A stretch of DNA of 64,000 nt from Acidobacteriota bacterium (GTDB taxonomy: Bacteria > Acidobacteriota > Thermoanaerobaculia > Multivoradales > Multivoraceae). The position numbers and the translations under genes were made by a program. The stretch lies in assembly GCA_026707545.1 (NCBI GenBank), contig JAPOWR010000003.1:1-64000 (forward strand). Reading direction: 5' to 3'. Shown here in pieces: positions 7,944-14,243 of this stretch; position 1 is the stretch's first letter; every line of letters begins with the position of its first letter. The notes under the pieces are model-generated. The model had not been told where the DNA came from and made no database searches. It saw only the letters and a list, made by a program, of their open reading frames with translations.

Positions 7944-10709
7944 TCAGAACGCCCACCTCATGCCGACGTTGAAGGTCCGGCCGGTGATGTCCTGCTGGGA
8001 AGCCCGGCTTGCGATGCCCCGGTAGAGATAGACGATCTCTTCCGTCAGGTTGTTGGCCTGCAGGAACAACTCGAGACCACTGTCGAAGAGATAGGTGAAC
8101 GAGTAGTCGAGGTACATCGCCGAGTCGGCCCATTCGTCCGTGCCGGCCTCGTCGCCGACCTCGCTCAGCCACCGGTCGCTCAGGTTTAGGGCGAGCCGGG
8201 TCAGGACCCGGTTCTTCTCGTAGATGAGCGCGAGGTTGCCCACGTTCTCTCTCTGTTCGGGCAGCACGTTGATGTCGTCCCGGTCGGTCTGTTCGCCCAG
8301 GTCGATGCTCATCACATTGGTGTACGTGTAGTTCGCGTAGATGCCGAAACCCGAATCCCAGTGCTGCTGCCAGGCGACCTCGATGCCCATCAGGTCCGCG
8401 TTGCCGCCGTTGACCGGTTCCTCCACGTCGTAGCCGTCGAACTCGCCGCCGCGCTGAGTCGTCGCGGTGACGAAGTTGAAGTCGTCGACGCTCTTGAAGA
8501 ACACGCCGCCGGAGATGATGCCGACGTTGTCCAGGAACCGTTCGACCAGGAAGTCGAGGTTGTTGGCCAGCGCCGGATCGAGATACGGATTGCCGCGGAT
8601 GATCTCCTCGTCGTCCGTGTGGGTGTACGAGAACGGCATCGAATCCCAGAAGTTGGGCCGCGCCATGCTGCGCGTGAACGCGGCTCGCACGAGAGTCTCG
8701 TCCGACACGGCGTAGCGGAACTGCAGGTTGGGATAGACGAAGTCGTAGGACCGCGACACGCTTTCCTGCGTGTTTCTGAGCACGTCGTCGTCGTTGACCA
8801 CGAGGTTCGCTGCCGAGTAGTCGAGGTCGTTGAACTCGGCCCGCACGCCCAGCAGCATCGTCAGCTTTCCGTACTCCTGGGTGGTCATCGCGTAGACGCT
8901 GTTGATGTCCTCCTCGGCGTTGTACGGCTCGCCCAGGTTGACGTCGTTGCGCACTTCCTCGACGAACCCGTTCGGGCCCTGGTTGCCGTAGAAGAAGGAG
9001 CGGAAACCCGAGCGGTTGTACTGCTGGCCGAGGTTGTAGCCGCCCTCGGTCATGTTCGTACCCCCGGCCTCGAACTGGTCGAGGAACAGGTTGTCGCCCT
9101 TCCACTTCCACTTCGAGCGGAGGTCGGCGCGATCCTTCTGCAGCGCGCGGACCTTCACGCCCAGCTTGAACTCGCCGGTATCGCTGCCCCACTGCATCGG
9201 CCGGGTCAGATCGACCTTGGCGGTGTCGATCGTGCTGGTCGTGTTCTCGAACTTCTCGTCCACGGCGTCGAACTCGAAGATGCCGCTGTTGTGAATGTCC
9301 TGCCTGGTCGAATCCCAACCCGGCGCCTTGCTACCGATGTTGGTCACGTTCAGGTCGAACCCGCGGGCCTGGAACTCCGGCTTGAGCTGCCCTTCCGGCT
9401 TCTTGGTGAAGGCGGAACTCGTGGACAGGCTGAAGTCGAGCACGGACAGCCCCAACCGATGCTCCCCGCTGACGCTGTAGGCCGTGATCTCCTGCTCCTC
9501 GAGCCGGTCGTGCAGGGACTTCACCAGCCGCAGGCCCTCGACCTCCGTCGGGCTGAGGTACTTGCCCTTGTCCCAGCGAATCCGCGTGATCTGACGGTCC
9601 TGGTCGTCTTCGCGGTAGTTCTGCACCACGGCGAAGTCCAGCTTGTGGTTGTCGTTGATCCGCACCTCGAGGCGCGCGTTGGCGCCGTAGCGGTCGCGCT
9701 CGTTGGCCGAGAACTGCGCCTCCGTGTTGGTCAGCGCGTAGGGGATCTCGACGCCGCCGACGGTGTCCTCGCTCCCCCACTTGTGCTCGTTGTTGTGGCG
9801 TTCGGCCGCGGTGCGCGCGAAGTTCACGCCGATCGAGAACCCGAGGTTGTCGTTCGCGCCCCCCACGGTCGAGTAGTTGAACGCCGAGCGCGAGTGCGTG
9901 CCGTCGGCGATCGAGTTGTCGCCGAAGCCCAAGGTGAAGTTGGTCACGCCGTCCGGCTGGTCGAACGCGCTGCGCGTCTTCAGGTTGACCGCTCCGCCGA
10001 CCGAGTCGGCGTCCATGTCCGGCGTCAGGACCTTCGTCACCTCGATGCCGGTCAACTGGGCGGCCGAGATGACGTCGAGCTCGACCATGCGATTCGCACT
10101 GTTCGAGTACGCCACCTGCTGGCCGTTGATCGTGATGTTCGTCATCGCCGACGGCGTGCCGCGCATGGAGACAAACCGGCCTTCACCGTTGTCCCGCTGA
10201 ATGGCGACGCCGCTGACGCGCTGCAGGACTTCCGCCGTGTTCAGATCCGGGAAGCTCTGGATCTGCTCTTCGGACAGAACGGTCTTGATGTTGATCGCCT
10301 GCTTCTGCTCGTTGAGCGCCTTGCTCTGCCCGAACCGGACCGCCTGAACGACGATCTCCTCGGCGAACTCGTAGCGGGCGTCCAGCTCGATCGCCAGGGA
10401 GACCGTCTCCCCGGCCGCGACCGTGACGCTGGCCTCGAAGTCCTCGAACCCGACGTAGTTCACGTCGAGCGTGTAGTCGCCGGCCGGCACGCCGTCGAGC
10501 CGGTAGCGGCCGTCACTGCCCGACAGGGTGCGGTGGGGAGTGTCTCGTAGCGACACCTCCGCGCCCGGGAGCAGGGCTCCGGATTCCTTCTCGGTGATCG
10601 TCCCCTGGACGGACGGTCCGTTCTGCGCCCAGGCGGCCCCGGCGCAGACGAGGACAGCCAGGGCCGCGACACCGGTGTACGTCAAGCGAACCGTGGATCT
10701 CTGTCTCAT
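7944..10709 (-). CDS. TonB-dependent receptor with carboxypeptidase-regulatory-like N-terminal domain
   Basis: A 921-aa outer-membrane beta-barrel receptor. The start at 10709 (MRQRSTVRL) is chosen because GGAGGGAG lies about ten bases upstream; an ATG 13 codons earlier has no such site. Order: signal peptide ending AWAQ; CarboxypepD_reg-like domain (VQGTITEKESGALLPGAEVS); TonB-box-like EEIVVQA; plug with ITINGQQVAY and MDADSVGGAVNLKT; barrel ending in VGMRWAF with terminal Phe for BAM recognition. The plug resembles the Xanthomonas/Caulobacter TonB receptor group used for carbohydrates. It heads the minus-strand operon of symporter, sulfatase, dehydratase, phosphodiesterase and lectin lipoprotein, pointing to glycan oligomer uptake. 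Confidence 0.5.
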   Translation of the reverse strand: MRQRSTVRLTYTGVAALAVLVCAGAAWAQNGPSVQGTITEKESGALLPGAEVSLRDTPHRTLSGSDGRYRLDGVPAGDYTLDVNYVGFEDFEASVTVAAGETVSLAIELDARYEFAEEIVVQAVRFGQSKALNEQKQAINIKTVLSEEQIQSFPDLNTAEVLQRVSGVAIQRDNGEGRFVSMRGTPSAMTNITINGQQVAYSNSANRMVELDVISAAQLTGIEVTKVLTPDMDADSVGGAVNLKTRSAFDQPDGVTNFTLGFGDNSIADGTHSRSAFNYSTVGGANDNLGFSIGVNFARTAAERHNNEHKWGSEDTVGGVEIPYALTNTEAQFSANERDRYGANARLEVRINDNHKLDFAVVQNYREDDQDRQITRIRWDKGKYLSPTEVEGLRLVKSLHDRLEEQEITAYSVSGEHRLGLSVLDFSLSTSSAFTKKPEGQLKPEFQARGFDLNVTNIGSKAPGWDSTRQDIHNSGIFEFDAVDEKFENTTSTIDTAKVDLTRPMQWGSDTGEFKLGVKVRALQKDRADLRSKWKWKGDNLFLDQFEAGGTNMTEGGYNLGQQYNRSGFRSFFYGNQGPNGFVEEVRNDVNLGEPYNAEEDINSVYAMTTQEYGKLTMLLGVRAEFNDLDYSAANLVVNDDDVLRNTQESVSRSYDFVYPNLQFRYAVSDETLVRAAFTRSMARPNFWDSMPFSYTHTDDEEIIRGNPYLDPALANNLDFLVERFLDNVGIISGGVFFKSVDDFNFVTATTQRGGEFDGYDVEEPVNGGNADLMGIEVAWQQHWDSGFGIYANYTYTNVMSIDLGEQTDRDDINVLPEQRENVGNLALIYEKNRVLTRLALNLSDRWLSEVGDEAGTDEWADSAMYLDYSFTYLFDSGLELFLQANNLTEEIVYLYRGIASRASQQDITGRTFNVGMRWAF

Positions 10710-10892
10710 GGCGCAATCTCCCTCCGAGATGGTGAAAAGAACACTCACCCGCGCTCGAAAGCGGGGTGCTAGCTGTTAGGACGCCGTAACGTCTAACGCT
10801 GTTCCAACAAGCTAGCACAAGCACCCGTCCCGGGAGCCGGGAAGGCGATGGGATCCAAGGGGTTGGATGCTGGGTGGTGTACTTTGAAAGCG

Positions 10893-11004
10893 GCGCTCTG
10901 CGCCGGATGCCGGCCAGAACCCGGCTGGCGCGTCCTCGCGCCAGCCGCGTCACAGTCCGAGCGCCCGTCATCGGGCGGTCGGATGTCAGGCCGGCGCACC
11001 CAGT
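10893..11004 (-). repeat. Repeat family B, copy 1
   Basis: About 112 bp in a 316-bp gap that otherwise holds only the promoter side of the 10709 gene. Inner hairpins GGCTGGCGCG-TCCT-CGCGCCAGCC and GCGCCCG-TCAT-CGGGCG; ends GGATGTCAGGCCGGCGCACC. Reverse complement of copy 2 (49601-49710). Confidence 0.5.
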
Positions 11005-11025
11005 GGCAGAAGCCGGCGTGCCCAG

Positions 11026-11859
11026 TCAGGGAGCGAGCGACCTCGCGACGCGGAAGCCGATGAAGTAGCTGCGGAACTGGGAGTAGATCTTGAGCCGCAT
11101 CGCGGAGCGCAGGTAGGCGGGGCCACCGTTGTAGGCACCGCCGCGGGTGACGCGGCCGACGCAGTCGCCGTCGAGCCAGGCGCTGCCGTCCGCCGGGGCT
11201 CCGTCGTAGCTGTCGTTCCAGCAGTCGGCGGTCCACTCCCAGACGTTGCCGTGCGCGTCATGCAGCCCGAACGGGTTCGGCGCGAACGACCCGGTCGGCG
11301 CCGTGTAGCGGTGGCCGTCGTCGGGCCAGCCGTGGTCCTGCTCCCCGTTGGCATGCGCGGCGCTCGGTTCGTCGCCCCAGCTATAGCGGGTCGAGGTCCC
11401 CGCGCGGGCCGCGTACTCCCACTCGGCCTCGCTGGGCAGGCGGTAGGCCTCGCCGGTGACGGCGGTCAGCCAGAAGACGTAGGCCCGGGCATTGTCCCAG
11501 TTCGCGTTGAGCACCGGCCGGCCGCCGCGGCCGCGGCCCTCGTCGCCGGCATCGTAGCCCTCGCAGCCGCCCGCCGCGACGCAAGCGTCCCATTCCTCGA
11601 AGGTCACCTCGCGGACGCCGATGGCGAAGGGTGCGGCGATCGTCACCTCGTGCGCCGGGCCTTCGTCCTCGTAGCGGCCGGGTTCGTCCGCCGGCGAGCC
11701 CATGACGAAGGAGCCAGCCGGCACGACGACCATCTCGGGGCAGACGTCGCAGTCGCGGAAGGTGGTGCCGGGGTCGGGTTGGGCCTGGGCTGTGACCATT
11801 GGACAGCCTGCGGTCAACGCCGCTGCCACAAACAGAAGGTTACCAATTGACTTAGTCAT
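11026..11859 (-). CDS. FGE-sulfatase (SUMF1-like) domain protein lacking the catalytic cysteines
   Basis: A 277-aa secreted protein with hydrophobic leader and the FGE fold: EMVVVPAGSFVMGSP, YRLPSEAEWEYAARAG, GLHDAHGNVWEWTAD and VTRGGAYNGG through YFIGFRVAR. In true formylglycine-generating enzymes the last block has two cysteines (as in SYLCHVSYC at 49758-50705). Here the equivalent is AYNGGPAYLRSAMR, with no Cys, so it should not activate sulfatases and is better seen as a binding or other-function paralogue. Four other Cys (CDVC, CEGY, DCW) probably form disulfides. It is divergent from the toxin-antitoxin pair with 24 bp between starts; its ATG overlaps one copy of a GACTTAGTC direct repeat. 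Confidence 0.5.
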   Translation of the reverse strand: MTKSIGNLLFVAAALTAGCPMVTAQAQPDPGTTFRDCDVCPEMVVVPAGSFVMGSPADEPGRYEDEGPAHEVTIAAPFAIGVREVTFEEWDACVAAGGCEGYDAGDEGRGRGGRPVLNANWDNARAYVFWLTAVTGEAYRLPSEAEWEYAARAGTSTRYSWGDEPSAAHANGEQDHGWPDDGHRYTAPTGSFAPNPFGLHDAHGNVWEWTADCWNDSYDGAPADGSAWLDGDCVGRVTRGGAYNGGPAYLRSAMRLKIYSQFRSYFIGFRVARSLAP

Positions 11860-11869
11860 GGACTTAGTC
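11849..11869. promoter_or_regulatory. Two GACTTAGTC palindromes, candidate TA operator
   Basis: GACTTAGTC occurs at 11849-11857 and 11861-11869, 12 bp apart centre to centre. Each copy is a 9-bp palindrome. The pair overlaps the 11859 start codon and lies 15 bp upstream of the antitoxin ATG, so a bound Phd-type antitoxin could block both genes. Confidence 0.5.
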
Positions 11870-11883
11870 TATCTTCCCTCGTC

Positions 11884-12117
11884 ATGAAGCAGGTGACCGT
11901 ACACGCAGCGAAGACGCACCTCTCGCGGCTTCTCCGGGAAGTAGCCGCCGGCCAGGACGTTGTGATCACGCGCTCCGGTCAACCGGTCGCGAAGCTCGTC
12001 AGCATGGAGGAAGAGCGGCCGATCTTCGGCATCGACAAGGGTCGGTTCGTCGTGCCGGACGACTTCGACGCCCCTCTCGATGAGGACCTGCTGCGCGCGT
12101 TCGAAGGCCGGAGCTAA
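11884..12117 (+). CDS. Type II antitoxin, Phd/YefM family
   Basis: A 77-aa protein starting MKQVTVHAAKTHLSRLLREV with AGQDVVITRSGQPVAKLV, the conserved N-terminal DNA-binding half of Phd/YefM antitoxins. The acidic C-terminal half (DDFDAPLDEDLL) would wrap the toxin. The PIN toxin gene follows 18 bp downstream, the standard antitoxin-first order. It is expected to bind its own promoter; two 9-bp palindromes GACTTAGTC lie just upstream at 11849-11869 and are the likely operator. Call is firm. Confidence 0.5.
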   Translation: MKQVTVHAAKTHLSRLLREVAAGQDVVITRSGQPVAKLVSMEEERPIFGIDKGRFVVPDDFDAPLDEDLLRAFEGRS

Positions 12118-12135
12118 GGCGCCACCAAGTCGCCA

Positions 12136-12531
12136 GTGAACTACCTCCTCGACACACACTGCTGGCTCTGGATGCAGACCGAACCGGAGCGCTTCGACGC
12201 CCACCTCCTCGCCGCCTTGGAGTCGTCCGCGTCGTCGAAGTTCCTGTCTGCCGCCAGCGCATGGGAGATCGCCATCAAGTACGCAATCGGAAGGCTACCT
12301 CTGCCAGAACCGCCGGCTGAGTACGTACCGGAGCGAATGCGTCTGAACCAGGTGAGAGCTCTCCCCATCACGCCATCTCATGCCTTGGCGGTAGCCGCGC
12401 TTCCAATGCACTACAGGGATCCGTTCGACCGCATCCTCGTGGCCCAGGCTCGAATCGAGGGCCTGACGCTGATTACCGCCGACAGGGTCCTCGAACAGTA
12501 CGACGCGCCCGTTCTTCGCGTCGGAGCTTGA
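12136..12531 (+). CDS. PIN-domain toxin (VapC-like ribonuclease)
   Basis: A 131-aa protein from a GTG start: NYLLDTHCWLWM gives the first acidic residue of the PIN site, SAASAWEIAIKYAIGRL the conserved Glu, and YRDPFDRILVAQA plus LITADRVLEQY the remaining Asp residues. PIN toxins cleave RNA with Mg/Mn and are neutralised by the upstream Phd-type antitoxin. The subfamily with LDTHxxLW and DPFDRxLxAQA commonly pairs with Phd antitoxins. Its TGA overlaps the TTG immediately upstream of the next gene's ATG (12534), so the DsbA-like gene may be co-transcribed. Confidence 0.5.
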   Translation: MNYLLDTHCWLWMQTEPERFDAHLLAALESSASSKFLSAASAWEIAIKYAIGRLPLPEPPAEYVPERMRLNQVRALPITPSHALAVAALPMHYRDPFDRILVAQARIEGLTLITADRVLEQYDAPVLRVGA

Positions 12532-12533
12532 AC

Positions 12534-13994
12534 ATGTCGATCAAGTCCTTCGCCTCGAAGCAGTTCTCCACCCATCTCCTCGACGAGCGCAGGCGCGACA
12601 AGGCCAGGGCGCGCGCGGAGCGGGAACGCAGGCGCAAGGGGGAGCCACACCGGATCGAGTTCTTCCACCAGGTCGACGATCCGTACTCGCATCTGCTGGC
12701 GCAGGCGCTGGTGAAGGTCCAGGACCGCTACGACGTGGAGGTGGTGACCTGGTTGGTCGAGCCGCCGGAGGACTGGGCGGCGCCGGCGCGGGCGCTGCTG
12801 GAGTCGTATTCGCTCGTGGACGCGCGGCGGTTGGCTGAGAAGGCGGGGTTTCATGCGACGTCGGAGACACCGCCGAGGTCTGAGAAGGTGCTGGAGGTTC
12901 AGCGGGAACTGGCCGCGACGCTGCCGGCGCCGGGGGAGCCGGGAGCGCGGGCGACGCTGGAAGCGGCTGTGATGTTGGCCAAGGGGCTGTGGGAGATGGC
13001 GTCGGCCGCTAGCGATTCGCTGGGACCTGATGCGGCCGCCTCTGGCGACCCGTCCGGAAGCCGGCCAGAAGGCCGGCGCACCCAGTGGGTCGAGGATGCG
13101 ACGACCGACGCGGCACTCCAGGTCGCGCTTCGCGCCGGCACGGAACGGCGCGCGGAACTCGGCCACTACCTCGGCGGCACCTGCTTCTACGGTGGTGAGT
13201 GGACCTGGGGGATCGATCGGCTTGCGTACCTGGAGGAGCGGCTTGCCGATCTGGGGGCGCGGCGGTCAGCAGGCGACCCGGATGCCGGTACCGCGGGCCA
13301 GAAGGCCCGCGCCACGGCCGGCGCACCAACAGCAGTCGCGCCGATCTACGAGCAGCCGCGGCTGCTCGAGGAGCCGGTTCCGGTCGACGGTCTCGAAGCA
13401 GCGAACCTTCCCGACCTCCACTTCTTCGCTTCCTTCCGGAGCCCGTACACCTGGATCTCGACCGAGCGTGTGATTCGCCTGGCCGAGGCATTCGGCGTCA
13501 ACCTGCGGATCCGCTTCGTCCTGCCGATGGTCATGCGCGGCCTGCCGGTGAAGCGGTCGAAGCGCGTCTACATCCTGCTCGACGCGGCGCGCGAGGCGCG
13601 GCGGAACGGCGTTCCGTTCGGTCCCATCTCCGATCCGGTCGGCAAGCCGGTGGAGCGCGGCTACTCGCTGCTGCCCTGGGCGATCGAGCAGGGGAAGGGC
13701 ATCGAGTACTTCCGGTCGTTCATGACGCTGGCGTTCTCACAGGCGGTCGATGCGGGGTCGGACCGGGGGTTGCGGCGGATCGTTGAAGAGGCCGGGCTGG
13801 ACTGGAGCGAGGGCCGCGGCTACCTGGACGATCCGGCGTGGCGGGAGGAGGCGGAGCGGAACCGGGAGGAGTTGTTCGATCTTGGGCTGTGGGGTGTGCC
13901 GTCGTTTCGGGTGGGGTCGGTAGCGGCCTGGGGGCAGGATCGGTTGTGGGTGCTGGAGGACGAGTATCGGCGGCTCGCGCTTCGCCGCGAGTAG
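12534..13994 (+). CDS. Tandem DsbA/2-hydroxychromene-2-carboxylate isomerase-like thioredoxin-fold protein
   Basis: A 486-aa protein with two DSBA/HCCA-type units: RIEFFHQVDDPYSHLLAQAL near residue 40 and DLHFFASFRSPYTWISTERV near residue 285, each the beta1-alpha1 start of a HCCA-isomerase-like glutathione-S-transferase kappa fold without a CxxC. The C-terminal unit ends in a GVPSFRVG cis-Pro motif, also typical. Activity (glutathione- or thiol-dependent isomerase or oxidoreductase) is inferred. The linker contains two repeat-derived in-frame insertions, GSRPEGRRTQW (13055-13086) and GQKARATAGAP (13285-13327). ATG at 12534 lies two bases after the toxin stop; a TTG two codons earlier is the alternative. 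Confidence 0.5.
   Translation: MSIKSFASKQFSTHLLDERRRDKARARAERERRRKGEPHRIEFFHQVDDPYSHLLAQALVKVQDRYDVEVVTWLVEPPEDWAAPARALLESYSLVDARRLAEKAGFHATSETPPRSEKVLEVQRELAATLPAPGEPGARATLEAAVMLAKGLWEMASAASDSLGPDAAASGDPSGSRPEGRRTQWVEDATTDAALQVALRAGTERRAELGHYLGGTCFYGGEWTWGIDRLAYLEERLADLGARRSAGDPDAGTAGQKARATAGAPTAVAPIYEQPRLLEEPVPVDGLEAANLPDLHFFASFRSPYTWISTERVIRLAEAFGVNLRIRFVLPMVMRGLPVKRSKRVYILLDAAREARRNGVPFGPISDPVGKPVERGYSLLPWAIEQGKGIEYFRSFMTLAFSQAVDAGSDRGLRRIVEEAGLDWSEGRGYLDDPAWREEAERNREELFDLGLWGVPSFRVGSVAAWGQDRLWVLEDEYRRLALRRE
13055..13086 (+). repeat. Intragenic repeat A fragment in the DsbA-like gene
   Basis: GAAGCCGGCCAGAAGGCCGG then CGCACCCAG, read as GSRPEGRRTQW, the same peptide and frame as in the LamG gene. 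A second, degenerate piece lies at 13285-13327. Confidence 0.5.
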
Positions 13995-14001
13995 TGGAGG
14001 C

Positions 14002-14066
14002 TCGCGCTCGCCGCTTCGCGGCATCGCGCTTGATGCGGACCAGAAGGTCCGCGCACCCAGAGTAAC
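14002..14066 (+). repeat. Repeat family A half-copy after the DsbA-like gene
   Basis: GCTCGCGCTCGCCGCTTCGCGG then GCGGACCAGAAGGTCCGCGC and CACCCAGAG, beginning 8 bp after the stop codon. The 14067-14123 gap has no gene. Confidence 0.5.
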
Positions 14067-14123
14067 GGGCGTGGGGTTCTGCGGGATGCCCTGCTGCAGT
14101 TGGGTTGCGCCCGCAGCGGCGTC

Positions 14124-14243
14124 ATGTCAACCGCATGTAGAGAAGCGAGCCACACCGAAGCGGCTCTCTGGGTGCGCGGACCTTCTGGTCCGCTTGCCGC
14201 CGAAGGCGGCCAGAACACGCCGCCGGCCAACGGCCGGCGACCG
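14124..14243 (-). repeat. Repeat family A half-copy at the TonB receptor stop
   Basis: Contains GTCATGTCAACCGCATGTAG, GAGAAGCG, the GGTGCGCGGACCTTCTGGTC arm and the GCCGGCCAACGGCCGGC hairpin, whose edge touches the receptor TAG. It may serve as a 3' end structure. Confidence 0.5.

Noticed and set aside
8361..10550. 729-codon plus ORF over the TonB receptor
   Set aside because: Antisense shadow produced by high GC; the minus strand has a full receptor with signal and terminal Phe.
14067..14123. Small ORFs such as MSTACREAS and MSSACREV at the repeats
   Set aside because: The conserved peptides arise from the repeat terminus itself (GTCATGTCAACCGCATGTAG), lack their own RBS and change length between copies.
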